The notes below the pieces were generated by a model. The model saw only the letters and a list, made by a program, of their open reading frames with translations, did not search any database and was not told where the DNA came from. A stretch of DNA of 64,000 bases. Origin: Hexactinellida sp. DTS-2022 (taxonomy: Eukaryota > Porifera > Hexactinellida). Positions 52,436 through 63,721 of this stretch are shown one piece after another; the stretch's first letter is position 1; every line of letters begins with the position of its first letter. Both the position numbers and the translations under genes were made by a program. Where the stretch lies: assembly GCA_028753945.1 (NCBI GenBank), contig JAPNXP010000011.1, forward strand, positions 310,001-374,000. The letters are read 5' to 3'.

Positions 52436-53145
52436 ACAATTTCAAATATTTAAATGTACTGTCACAGAAACAGAATAACAGAAGATAACAAATCTATACT
52501 CATAGATGTTGAGTAATTCGCACCCTCTATGAGATAAAATCTGAAAATTTAATGCAACATTACATTAATATTGCGGACATGTTGGACATACCAGATTACA
52601 TTAGAAATTTTTCATTACCTCATGATGACGTAATTTTTAACATTTCAAATAGTAAATTTGACCTATTCACGTTATACGTATACTGAATGTTAGAAGTATT
52701 AACCACGCATCAACCGCTTCGTGCTTGAAGTGTGCTTGTGTTCTGCCGCCGCGAAGCGATCTAGCAAGTGAAGAGCGCTAGTTAAATATATTACTTTCAG
52801 AAATATTAAATAATCATAGCAAAAGATTGAGTAATTTTCTTTTTTTAGAAATGCTTTAAGTTGACTAAAATACGTCTGTAAAAACGAAATATTTATGGGT
52901 TGAGACAAATTATGTGCTATTCCGTGTAGAAACTCTTCCACATTCTTATTTCCATAATATGATCCCTTGTAATCATGCTAATTTTGTCATTGATTTGTTT
53001 ATACTTAGTGCTATTTAAGTGATGACTCATTTAATATTCCCAGATTCAATTTGGAATAATAGAGTTTATGTTGCTCCTTTTGATCAATTTTGAGGACAAT
53101 CCTGTTTTTGTCGACAAAGTTTGAGGTCTAAGATGTACCGAAATA

Positions 53146-53624
53146 CCCTCCCCTACCAAAAGTATTCGTACACCCAAAAATTTCCTATGGAAATAGTACT
53201 ATATAACTCTAATATTTATCGCTAATGTATACAAATTCTATGAGATGTCGCCACTTTGGTTTCAGAATCGTATTCTACGCCACCGAATTGACCATTGTAG
53301 AAGCTTTCAACTCAATTACATATTTATTAGTTTGAAAATTATCATCCGGTGTCACCATGTACCACTTATTCCATTTGTCCCCATGCTACAAGATGGGAAT
53401 AAGTGGTACATGGTGGCATAGGATGATAATTTTCAACCTAATCAGTAGCTAATAGAGTTCAAAGCTTCTTTAAATGTAGATTTCGAATGCGTAGATTACG
53501 AATATTCAATCTAAATTGCAATATTCCATGTATTTAGTGTACAATAAACATTATTATTGACACACTATATTACTATTTTCTATGGGAATGCTTATGGAGT
53601 ACGAATACTTTTGGTAGGGGAGTG
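53146..53624. mobile_element. Tc1-like MITE with CCCCTACCAAAAGTATTCG ends
   Basis: 479 bases, left end CCCTCCCCTACCAAAAGTAT, right end inverted ATACTTTTGGTAGGGGAGTG, TA on each side. Inside is a hairpin built from CACCATGTACCACTTATTCC and its complement (53351-53425). It is related to but distinct from the element at 49759. No transposase frame. Confidence 0.85.
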
Positions 53625-55528
53625 TATATGCAATCGCAAGATTTCGAATATACATTCTCTGACCTTCCTGATGTAGTATATTAATCGTTGATAAACCTAA
53701 TAGTACTAGTACACGCCTATATATTGCTTGACAAAATTAAAAGTAATCTAGGCTGTCAGATTCATCTTTAAATTGAGGGTCCGAAAAACTTGAGAATATA
53801 CTATAATATTGCTCGTATTTTAGAAGATAGTAGTATACGTACATAGACAATAAACCATTGGAATGAGTTTATGATACGCCCTGAAAGCCATGAATAGTAA
53901 GAATCTGCGTATATATTTACGTATTTTAGGCACATGTCATTAACTGTATACTGACTAGCTACAAATCAACTCACTTCACTCACACTATAAATGACAACTC
54001 TTTAATGCTTGTTTCCCTTGATAATAAGGTGTTATCTTATGGTTTACACTCATATGATCTAGTTACTGTGCCGACTATACTATAGTATAGTGGCACAGTT
54101 CTAATCTTACTGCCTTGGTTACCGATTTTTAGTCCGTATCTCTTCACAGAACAGAGTTATATTAACTAAGAACTGAAATTTTCAGAGGATAGGTGTCTCA
54201 TGGGTTACAGATATGCACCTGGGGTCACGATTTTTGATTAGATTTTTTTGGACACATTTTACACCTGTTTAATGTCACAACAAGAACAATAAATTATGCC
54301 CAAATATCTAATTTATAAGCATTCGATGGAGAATTGAATTCTACACCTTTTCACTGTACAGGAATTTTCAAATTGGGCTTGGTTTGTGCCATAATTGAGT
54401 TGCTAATTTCCTTTGTTTACAGACACCAGTTCAATTGAAAGTGTTTAAATCCAATTCTATTGTTTCAACTTGTGATAATTCTATTGATGCAACTTGTGAT
54501 AATTCTATTGATTCAACTTATGATAATTCTCTTGATTCAACTTGCTAAGCTAAATATTACTCTATTGTTCACTTGCGATAATTGTATTGATTATACTTGT
54601 GAATTCGAGCTGGCTTCTATTCAATTGCACATGGGCTATTTAATATACGGCCGTGTATGTCACCGAGAAAAAAATAGAAGGCCAGTTTATAAATTTGATT
54701 CTAGGATAAACTATGTCTCCTATTGTTATTATTGTGCCGACTATACTATAGTACGTATAGTGGCCCAGTATTGATCTTACTGCCTTTATTTTTATTTTTT
54801 TTATTTTTTCTCCGTAGATGGTGCCCTGGCCAGAGCTTTATAGTTGATGGCTGAAAAACTTGGCATGTAGGTGCGTATGGACCGTCTAATTTGCACCTGG
54901 GGTTACGATTTTTTATTAATAATTTTGCACACATCTTTAACACCTTTCAAAATTTGTCTGGTCCATAACTAAAAAAAGGTATATTAAACCCCCAATTTTT
55001 ATTTTACCATTGGATTCATCATAAAATTCTGCGTCTGATGGGATAAGAAATTTTTTAATATTGGGTTTATTTTCTGCCATTAATGGGGGTTGAAATTTCT
55101 TTGTTTACTCACACTTCAATTTCAATAAAACTGTTGAATCTAATTCCATTGTTTCAACTTGTAATAATTATATTGATTTAACTTGTTAAATCTTTCACTA
55201 TTGTTTCAACTTTCGATAATTAAATTGATTCAACTTAGAAATTCCAGCTGGCTTCTATTTAATTGTAGTATTACTATATAATGGATTAAATATAATAAAA
55301 TAATATAAGGAATTTGTTGACTCAACTCAACCAACCGTGGATAACATTGCTAAAATAAATAATAAATAATTTAATTTATTATCATAGATAATGAATGAAT
55401 GGCATTAAACTCAAGATGGTTTATGATAGAAACAAACTTCAAATTTATCTACCCTCCCTTGTGACTCGGACCAATTAACAAATGGTTCTTGACACCTTGA
55501 GGCGTAGATGACTGGGCGAAAAAAAAAT

Positions 55529-55640
55529 CCAAAATTGCAGCCTGTGCCGACAGCATGTTCCTTTGGAGGCACCATCAATAAACAACCAACAAAATATAGT
55601 GCCACCAAAGGAACATGCGTCGGCACAGCTGCAATTTTGG
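55529..55640. repeat. Long hairpin, GCAGCCTGTGCCGAC family, copy 2
   Basis: 112 bases; arms pair from CCAAAATTGCAGCCTGTGCC to GTGCCACCAAAGGAACATGC and CAGCTGCAATTTTGG. Close to copy 1 at 38743 in reverse orientation. Confidence 0.85.
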
Positions 55641-56588
55641 ATTTTATTTTTTATTTGGGTTGTATATGTGGTAATCAACCATTGCGAGTCCAATGGAACC
55701 ACTTTTGAGAATATCAGATTTGTGGTTAAGCTGTTTAGACGCCATTTAATGATGATGGTAGCAATTTATGGTAAAATGAAAAAAATTCAAATATCATAAA
55801 TTTCATTTTCTTCCTACTTTCTAATAATTTATAACAGGAATACTAAATAGGGATTATTTCACACTCCACAGGCTACTAAATCACAAAATGGCGAAATTAT
55901 AAAAATTATAAAAAATTATAAAGTAACCACATGCTAAAATATAAGTAGTACCCGAGTTACAACTTACTATTTTCGTCCATAAAACGTATATAATTGCTGG
56001 TTTATATATATTCATCCTCATTATATATTCGAAAATGTACTAAGCATATTAGCAAAATATCTTCATTATTTCGTAGTTCTTTTAGACTCGAATTGTATAT
56101 ATAGTATATTTGTGGTGTCATCATTAAATGGAGCCTAAACAGCTTAACCACAAATCTGAGATTCTCAAAAGTGGTTCCATTGGACTCGCAATGGTTGATT
56201 ACCACATATACAACCCAAATAATAACAATAGGAGGCATAGTTTATCCTAGAATGAAATTTATAAACTGGCCTTCTATTTTTTTCTCGGTGACATACACGG
56301 CCGTATATTAAGTAGCCCATGAATTGCAGTATTACTATACAATGGATGAGTAAATTAATTAAATTAAATAAGGAATTTAATGACTTAACTCAACTCACCG
56401 TGGATAACATTGTAAAATAATTAACTACTTATATAATTTATTATCTATACTGTACATAAGGAATGGCATTATACTCAAGATGGTTTTAGATAGATAAAAC
56501 TTCAAATTTATCAATCGTTCCTTTGTCCTGTAACAACTTGATAAATGGATCTAAACACCTTGAGGCGTTCATGTATGGCTTTAAAAAA

Positions 56589-56703
56589 TCCAAAATTGCA
56601 GCTGTGTTGACAGCTTGTTCCTTTGGAGGCACTATCAATTAACTAGCCACCAAAAGATAGTATACCTCCAAGGAATATGCCTTCGGAACAGCTGCAATTT
56701 TGT
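56589..56703. repeat. Long hairpin, GCAGCCTGTGCCGAC family, diverged copy
   Basis: Arms CCAAAATTGCAGCTGTGTTG and inverse GGAACAGCTGCAATTTTG, with more mismatches than copies 1 and 2. Confidence 0.75.
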
Positions 56704-57435
56704 ATTGTATTGTCCGTATCCTCTCCAAAGCACAAAGTTTATTAACTAAGAGCCCAAAATTTCAGGATAGGTGTCTCATGGGTTACAGATGTGCACCTGG
56801 GGTCACGATTTTAATTACACTTTTTTGACACATTTTTTTATCTCACAAAAGGAACAATAAATAGTGTCTGAATATTCAATTTATATGCATTCGATGGAGA
56901 ATCTAATTCAACACCTTTTACAGTGCACGAATTTTGAAATTGGGCTTAGTTTGTGCAACAATAAATTTTCAAATTTCCTTTGTTTACTAACACTTCAGTT
57001 CAATTGAAAGTGTTGAATCTAATTCTATTGTTTCACTTGTGTTAATTATATTGATTCAACTTGTGAGATTTACATTCCATAACAACGACAGATTAAGTGA
57101 ATATATTTCATTCTGCAAGAATACTCTTGTACTATTAAAGATAAATCTGACAGGCTAGATTACTTTTGATTTTTGTCAAGCAATATAGGCGTGTACTTTA
57201 TCAACGATCTATATACTACATCACGAAGGCCATATAATGTATATCCTCAAACCTTTGACGAGAGCATTGTCCTCAAAATTGATCAAAAGGAGCAACACAA
57301 ACTCTATTATTCCAAATTGAACTTGGGAATATCAAACGACACTCAAACAGCACTAAGTATAAGCAAATCAATGAAAAATTGACATTGTCACACGGGAACA
57401 TATTATGATGAATAAGAATGTGGATGAGTTTCTAT

Positions 57436-57868
57436 AGTAGAACTCGGTTAACACGTACCACCTTGGGAAACAAAAAAGAACGTACTAACCGAGGCACGTC
57501 TTAATCTTATCCGCATGCATAATCCACAGGTCGAAATACTGACATATTCTATGATATGAAAACGATGTAAGGTATTAAGTCTTTAACATACTTAACAATA
57601 TGATTAAAGTATTTTAGTTGTCATCTACTCACTTAAACCAATTACTAACCGAGTTATGCTGATAGTTTTTCTAAGTACGTACTAACCGAATTAAAATAAA
57701 TACATTTTATATACTTGGGAAAAATATAAATTGGTACGTCTTACCCAAGTACGTATTAACCGAATTATTTATAATGGATCAGATAGGAGAAAAAATCTTT
57801 ATTAAAGAACAGTCGTAGTATCCGAGAGTACGTCTTAAGCCGAGTACGTACTAAGCGAGTTCCACAGT
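57436..57868. mobile_element. Pogo-like element, GAACTCGGTTAACACGTACC family
   Basis: Ends AGTAGAACTCGGTTAACACG and inverse GTACGTACTAAGCGAGTTCC. ACGTACTAACCGA-type motifs recur several times inside (57480, 57660, 57760, 57830), giving a sub-repeat structure. There is no transposase frame. Confidence 0.65.
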
Positions 57869-58429
57869 AGTACTTGGAATACACACAATTTGTCTCACCC
57901 CACAAATATTTCGCATTCATAGACGTATTTTAGTCAACTTAACACCTTCTAAAAAAATAAAAACTACTCGATCTTATGTTATGATTCTTTAATTAATATT
58001 TCCTAATGTATTATTCTTAACTAGCGATCTTCGCTTGCTAGATCGCTTCGCGGCGGCAGAGTGTGTGGTTTCGAATTCTAACATTCATTATATAGCGTAA
58101 ATAGGTCAAATTTAACTATCTGAAACTTTAATAATTACGTTATCATGCTTTAATGAGTAAATACAATTGTATTCTGGTATGACCAACATGTCCGCATCAT
58201 TAATGTACATTTCTATTAAATTTTGAGATTTTTATCTTATAAACGGTGCGAACTACGTGTATGTGTGAGTAAGTGAATTTCCCGCTTATCAAATTGTGAG
58301 AATGACGTCATAACTTGGTGAGGAGTGAGAAATTTTGAGTGGAAACTTAAAGTTGTTGCCTGGATCCAAAAATCAAATTTTGAAACCGTCCAGTTTCTTT
58401 AATCAACTCGGAATATACCAGAGTGATCC

Positions 58430-58735
58430 ATGGGTCAGATGGGACCTAAATGGAGGGGTCATGGGTCACGGAGCCGTGACCCATGACCTTTGACCAATTT
58501 GGAATTTGTCCTCCTGTTAAATACGAATCACTCATCATCATCATAATATTGATGTGCATAGAAATACCAAACATATTTGACAAAGCAACAAGTAGATTTT
58601 GTTATATTCTGTTATTCTGTTACTGTTCTGTTTCTGTGACAGTACATTTAAATATTTGAAATTGTGTGATGGGTCAATGGGTCAACGGGCCACAAATACG
58701 ATGGATCACCAATCTTGACCCATGGTCCACTCTGC
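58430..58735. repeat. ATGGGTC/GACCCAT arrays upstream of MATE copy 3
   Basis: Near 58430-58500 the heptamers again form a hairpin around ACGGAGCCGTG; near 58670-58735 they include GTGATGGGTCAATGGGTCAA. Same layout as before MATE copy 1. Confidence 0.8.
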
Positions 58736-59017
58736 AACATACTAGAAACAAACAAATATATACACATACATACAGCATTGTGTTTTAACTTATTGATCTT
58801 CTACAAACCCATGATACCAATTTACATTCCTTGCATTATTTTATTCGCTGTTTTGGGGGTTCGCTAAAAGAGTTTGCCACCCATCTATAACTACGCCCAA
58901 ACAGGTTTCGCTCAAGTATGGATGAATCAATTGCTGTGATCTGCAAGTATTTATACTAAATAATATATAAGTATCGATTGAATTGAGTTTGACCTCATTT
59001 AGCCCTAAAAGTAATCT

Positions 59018-60685
59018 ATGAACATAAAGTTTATCGTGTTATCTAGTCTAGAAGAATGTAGGGGATTTCTCAAGTTGGCTATTCCAGTTTATTTGACCAC
59101 ATTAGCCTCAGAATTAAACAACAGTTTTATCCCAGCAATATTCGCTGGACATTTCGGTAATATAATGACCAACTATGCAGTTATAACTTTGAGTATTAAT
59201 TTGATTTTAATTACTGCGACACTCCCACATTTGTGTTTGAGTTCTGCACTCAATACATTAGCTTCACAAGCCTATGGCGCAGGAGAGATTAAATATTTAG
59301 GAACTCTCTACCAGAGAAGTTTATGTATACATTTAATGATGTGTTTGCCTATTGCAGTTGTTTGGTTGAATACAGCAAATATACTTATACTTATGGGACA
59401 AACAGCCGAGTTATCTACTCTCTCAGGTGAGTATCTTACAGTTTACATCTCTATCCTACCAGCATATGCTATACTGTATCCTACAATGAAGATTCTACAA
59501 ATTCAAGAAATTGCAATGCCTTCCACAGTCATATTTGCCATCGGGAGTATGATTGAAGCAATAACTTGCTATCTATTTATCTCACAGACTAATATGGGAG
59601 TGAGAGGAATAGCATGTGCTGTAGTCTTATCAGTGTATTTAATGGCTATTGCTCATGTCGTGTATTTACGTACAATGGGCGTCTGGTGTAAGATATGGAG
59701 TGGATTCAAATGGGAAGCTTTAGAAAGGTGGTTACAATACGCGTATTATGGAATGCCAATTTTGATAATGTCATGGATTGGCTTTTCTGTGTTTTACTAT
59801 GGAACTTTTCTAATGGGAGCTATTTCAAAGAATCCTGCATTTGCCATATCGACCTATTCAATAGCAATAAATATTGACCTTTTCCTATTCATTTTCCCCT
59901 TCGCATTACAATCAGCAACTTCTATACAAATTGGCATTTTAGTTGGAGAAGGAAATATCAACAAAATAAAGAAAGTCGCCATATTAACCACTTTCATTGT
60001 ATTTATTTTCGGTTTGATTCAAAGTTGTGTGTTGTTAGCTGGCACATCAGTATGGGGATATATATTCACTTCGGAAAAGACTGTAGTACATGCAGTAGTG
60101 ACTATGTTGTATGCATTAGCTGTTTATCACCCAATTGATGGAATTGTTGTTAATTTTGAAGGTGTATTACTTGGATTAGGGTTACAAAAACTGGCCGTTA
60201 TCTTCCCAATAATATTTATCATTTTCACAATTCCTATTGGAACACTGTTGACAATATATACAATATTAGGTCCATTCGGTTACTGGATAGGGATTGTAAT
60301 TGCAATGATCATAAATGCTTTGTCGCTTATACCAATTACATTCTGTTTGATTGACTGGCACAATATTAATCCTGTCGATAATACAGAACAATTAACGACA
60401 GAAGTAAGAGAGGAATCTTTAATAGATTCAAATGACCATAACACAACAGATGAAGTACAAAGAAACAATATATTCAAAATTAAAGCGATTTTAACGAGAC
60501 TAAAGTTCAAACTATTTTTCTTCTTCATCTTCTTAATACCCATTATAGCGACAATATCCTGCAAAGACTCTGAAAATACAGTTGACATTCAAATTGGAGA
60601 TTCTTATCTCAAATCTGCTATCAACATTTGTTGTGTGAGATTTTTGCCTTCCCTAAAATATCACAACAATTACACATCTATTTAA
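59018..60685 (+). CDS. MATE family exporter (SLC47A-like), copy 3
   Basis: 555 codons, single exon, collinear with copies 1 and 2. Family motifs are intact (LASQAYGAGEIKYLG; SATSIQIGILVGEGN; EGVLLGLGLQK). Noteworthy changes sit in the second half: a His in KTVVHAVVTMLYALAVYHPIDG and a Glu in VVNFEGVLLG, both inside predicted membrane or pore-lining segments where copies 1 and 2 have hydrophobic residues. Such charged changes may alter substrate or ion coupling; this is inference. Copy 3 shares upstream sequence with copy 2 in mirror image and 3' sequence (60690-61000) with both other copies. Confidence 0.92.
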   Translation: MNIKFIVLSSLEECRGFLKLAIPVYLTTLASELNNSFIPAIFAGHFGNIMTNYAVITLSINLILITATLPHLCLSSALNTLASQAYGAGEIKYLGTLYQRSLCIHLMMCLPIAVVWLNTANILILMGQTAELSTLSGEYLTVYISILPAYAILYPTMKILQIQEIAMPSTVIFAIGSMIEAITCYLFISQTNMGVRGIACAVVLSVYLMAIAHVVYLRTMGVWCKIWSGFKWEALERWLQYAYYGMPILIMSWIGFSVFYYGTFLMGAISKNPAFAISTYSIAINIDLFLFIFPFALQSATSIQIGILVGEGNINKIKKVAILTTFIVFIFGLIQSCVLLAGTSVWGYIFTSEKTVVHAVVTMLYALAVYHPIDGIVVNFEGVLLGLGLQKLAVIFPIIFIIFTIPIGTLLTIYTILGPFGYWIGIVIAMIINALSLIPITFCLIDWHNINPVDNTEQLTTEVREESLIDSNDHNTTDEVQRNNIFKIKAILTRLKFKLFFFFIFLIPIIATISCKDSENTVDIQIGDSYLKSAINICCVRFLPSLKYHNNYTSI

Positions 60686-61121
60686 TCCTAACTATAAAAG
60701 TATGTATTGTGTGAAACTATTATTATATACTTGGCTCTTCCAATCAGTATGTTGTTGTTTGTTATTTATAATATATTAATGTTCGCTGCTCTATAGCGTA
60801 ATGCCAGATAATGGGTGTAAATCATCAATCATGTTTGGATTTGCATTTGGTGTAATTTGTTCATTGACGTTAATTAATCCCCATGAACAGGATCATCCAA
60901 TATAACTTCATTATTTGTTTTTGTTGAGGACAACCGCCTAATTTTGACAAAATGTCCGAACCTAATTAAGCTGACTTGATTAATTGAGTAAAGAGATCTA
61001 ATCAATATTTTGTCAAATTATTTTGACAAATGGTCAAGAAAATATATAGCAAAACAAATCAATTAACAAGCTAAACATAAACCACTAATACGAAAAATAA
61101 GAATCCAAATAACTAGTACTG
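60686..61121. other. Spacer between MATE copy 3 and the epoxide hydrolase
   Basis: The first ~300 bases match the 3' flanks of MATE copies 1 and 2 (ATCATGTTTGGATTTGCATT; CATGAACAGGATCATCC). Homology ends near 60990. Convergent 3' ends; no gene. Confidence 0.6.
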
Positions 61122-62150
61122 CTAACTTTGAGCCAAAAACATTCGAATGGCATTATTAACCTCTTCAGGGCAATCTTGCTGTATCCAATGTCCGCAATTC
61201 AAAACCTTACACTCAACATGCTCAACGTATTTATCATGACCATCAGCCATTCTGGTTGAGAGAAATGCATCATGTTCGCCTGATAGAATTAATGTTGGGA
61301 CATTAATCTTATCATAAACTATTCCTTCCTTTAATAACATAGTATCTCTAAATATATTCCTGAAGTAATTCATTGGCCCAGTAAGACCATATGGTTGAGA
61401 AAACGTGTATAAAAAGGCTTGCAAATCTTCATTTGTGAATTTATCACGATTAGTAAATCCATACATACGACTTCTAAAGAGACCCTTAAGTGGACGAAAA
61501 TCATCCATACTCATAACTTGTTCTGGGATCCATGGCAATTGATGGAAAAATATATACCATTGTCTAAATAATGAGTCATTTTCTATGTTGATCATATCTG
61601 TATACCTACTTGGATGTGGGCAACACATCACAATAAAATTCTCGACTAAATCAGGTCGTTTTAATACTAATCTCCAACCAAATATACCACCCCAATCATG
61701 CGCAAGCAAAGTGCATTTAACAATGCCAAGTAATCTTAACAATTCGATGACGTCATTAACTGTATTAGGAATGGTATAAACGGATTTATCTGCTGGTTTA
61801 TCGCTTTCCCCGTAGCCACGTAGATCTAAAGCGATCACACGATAATCTTTGTTAAATTCTCTAATTTGATAACGCCATGAATACCAGAATTCTGGGAATC
61901 CATGCAACATTAGCATTACTGGTGCGTTTTCAGGGCCACTTATAACATAATGCATTTGTATACGATTAACGATGATGAAATTATGAATTCCAAGGGACTG
62001 GTCCCGTAGGCATTCAGGACGTGTATAGGATTTACGCTTAACAAATAGTTTAGTAGGATGAAGAAGGAAGTTCAGGGATATGAGTATAAACATCTTAAAT
62101 ATCCTACAACAAGCGTAGACGAAGAGTAAAGCAAACCGCGATATTTTCAT
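61122..62150 (-). CDS. Alpha/beta-hydrolase, EPHX4-like epoxide hydrolase
   Basis: A membrane-anchored epoxide hydrolase-like enzyme, 342 residues, single exon, close to EPHX4 in length. An N-terminal hydrophobic segment (residues ~6-30) would anchor it with the catalytic domain outside the bilayer core. The fold markers are in order: oxyanion HGFPEFWYSWRYQ (83-95), DLRGYGESDKP (109-119), nucleophile Asp152 in HDWGG, lid region with candidate Tyr residues (RSRMYGF; QPYGLTGPMNYFRN), acid Asp294 in GEHDAF, and His321 in NCGHWIQQDCP. Epoxide hydrolases form a covalent ester on the Asp, which the His/Asp pair hydrolyses. Endogenous substrate is unknown for EPHX4. A partial paralog lies at 63722. 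The lack of introns contrasts with that paralog. Confidence 0.92.
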   Translation of the reverse strand: MKISRFALLFVYACCRIFKMFILISLNFLLHPTKLFVKRKSYTRPECLRDQSLGIHNFIIVNRIQMHYVISGPENAPVMLMLHGFPEFWYSWRYQIREFNKDYRVIALDLRGYGESDKPADKSVYTIPNTVNDVIELLRLLGIVKCTLLAHDWGGIFGWRLVLKRPDLVENFIVMCCPHPSRYTDMINIENDSLFRQWYIFFHQLPWIPEQVMSMDDFRPLKGLFRSRMYGFTNRDKFTNEDLQAFLYTFSQPYGLTGPMNYFRNIFRDTMLLKEGIVYDKINVPTLILSGEHDAFLSTRMADGHDKYVEHVECKVLNCGHWIQQDCPEEVNNAIRMFLAQS

Positions 62151-63721
62151 TCTAATTCACAGAAATAAGTACTATATTAACAAACAGTTAATGTATAAAA
62201 TGACTGGTGGAAGAAAAAGTAGATAAATTATTAAATTTGAAAAACTAAAGAGAATTACTTATTATACTGCTATAGATTTACTAATAATTAAGGTTTTCTA
62301 TTATTGGATAAGTAACTCTGCAAGTTATAATGTATAATGGAAGATGAAATTTGAATATTGATTGTATATTTATATTGACTTAATATGAAATCCTATTATA
62401 TCGTACAAATTCAATAATAAGTTGGACAAATTTAGCTATAAAACCAAGTAACATCTTAGCTTGACCTTTGGTCTTAGGTTGTGAACTAAAGTTTACATTA
62501 CCGAGTGTAATGGGACTGGAGGTCTGTATATGAACAAGATAGTAGTATTCGATATAGCGCTCGACAAATTAGGTGGTAAGCCATCAAATTTTGCCTTTGG
62601 TGGCTTAACTAATCCACCATAAATTAAGGATTATTTGACTTTGTGGAGATTATATTTTTCGTTGCATTATTTGTTATTCATATTAGTGCTGTTTTACAGC
62701 ATTATAAGTTTGTTAAGCCATAAATGGTTTGTTAAACAGGCCGTTTTTTATATATTTAGCCACCAGAAAAAGTGAGGTGGTGGCTTAATTAGCCAGCATC
62801 AAAATTTCATTTTGTCGTGTTTTTACTGATAGACAGGCTTCCAATTTGGTGTAGTTTTTCCATGCCAACATTTAGTTTGGATTCGCTCATATCGCCTAAA
62901 AGACTCGTTTTGTCTGGATTTTCTCAATTTTCGCGTGCCTAAAAGTTTTCTTTCAAACTTGTGCACATCCAAGCAGCTCAAAGATAGTGTATCTAGATTT
63001 TGATTACCGAATGATTTTCTACGTACATTCTTTATTAAAATATCAATTACTAGAGTATTTATGGTAAGGATGCCTTACATACGGCCCGCTAAATAAGGAC
63101 CAAACCTATTACAGTAACTATGTATGTATCCATGTTTGAAATCAAATAAAGTTGATTACCCTGGTACGCTGAAACATTTCAGAGATTTTATGCAGCCTGC
63201 GAGTAAAATAAGTTGGAAAATTTTGATCTATGGCATTAAAATTAGTACAGTGGATGCTTGCTATAAGAACATCGTCGGGAACTGCATTAATGTTCTTATA
63301 ACCGGCATAAATTATATAGGGGTATATGGCAACTGTTTTCCAGTAGAATGTTCTTATACCGGCATCTTATGTAATAGTTTATATTGTAGTATTCTTCTGA
63401 ATTTGTATAACTCACTAAATCTACGTATAAAATGCTAATTCATTAAGATGTATAACTTATTGCATTTGTAAATTTGGAATACCGATATTTAATACATGAC
63501 TGGATGGATTGTATTCATGTATCGCAATGTCGGGATTTGATTTCATTTAGTTTTTTGGACAATTGACTACCAAACTCCCTTAAATTACAAATGTATATTT
63601 ATTAGCAAACGCCTTATCAAACAATGCACTAAGTACTACCATAAATTGATCAGAAATCCTTCAAACTAGTATTATCAAAAATAAATCAAATTTGATGTCA
63701 ATCCGATTACTTATGTTAAAA
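62151..63721. other. Intergenic region between two epoxide hydrolase genes
   Basis: A repeat with GGTGGCTTA/TAAGCCACC motifs in both orientations at about 62570-62800 (AGGTGGTAAGCCATC near the left; GTGAGGTGGTGGCTTAATTA near the right), likely a decayed MITE. A GCGCG-repeat remnant lies near 62870-62970. A TTCTTATAACCGGC/GCTATAAGAACATC segment at 63249-63370 resembles further pogo-like ends (CAGTGGATGCTTGCTATAAG). I found no convincing gene. Confidence 0.5.

Larger units (their letters stand above)
52065..54059. other. Flank of MATE copy 2: inverted-duplication arm with insertions
   Basis: 52130-53130 and 53630-53770 mirror parts of 57130-58960 upstream of MATE copy 3, for example CGAAGCGATCTAGCAAG near 52752 against CTTGCTAGATCGCTTCG near 58036. 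53790-54055 mirrors 45580-46080 instead. A Tc1-like element occupies 53146-53624. No gene is seen. Confidence 0.7.
54060..57075. mobile_element. Mosaic of nested foldback elements between MATE copies 2 and 3
   Basis: Outer layer: from CTGTGCCGACTATACTATAG (54067) to about 54440, repeated with decay at 56705-57070. Middle layer: 54600-54735 inverted relative to 56205-56340 (AGGATAAACTATGTCTCCTA against TAGGAGGCATAGTTTATCCT). Inner layer: 54736-55640, an inverted copy of the element at 38734-39791, with a hairpin at 55529-55640; a further hairpin is at 56589-56703. 55650-55760 pairs with 56110-56220. There is no coding frame; it seems to be successive insertion of one foldback family into itself. 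Confidence 0.65.
57076..59017. other. Flank of MATE copy 3: mirror of the copy 2 flank
   Basis: 57130-57360 mirrors 53030-53770 minus its Tc1-like insertion. A pogo-like element (57436-57868) follows. 57900-58960 mirrors 52080-52960. ATGGGTC arrays are at 58430-58500 and 58670-58735. No gene. Confidence 0.7.

Noticed and set aside
55411..56238. Several short frames around the foldback hairpins
   Set aside because: They recur only because the repeats recur and end at repeat borders; no conserved start or domain.
57173..57382. 69-codon plus-strand frame upstream of MATE copy 3
   Set aside because: The mirror region at 53030-53770 does not keep the frame.
63124..63438. 104-codon plus-strand frame near the right end
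   Set aside because: Overlaps a repeat with TTCTTATACCGGC motifs, and its composition shows no domain, signal peptide or paralog.
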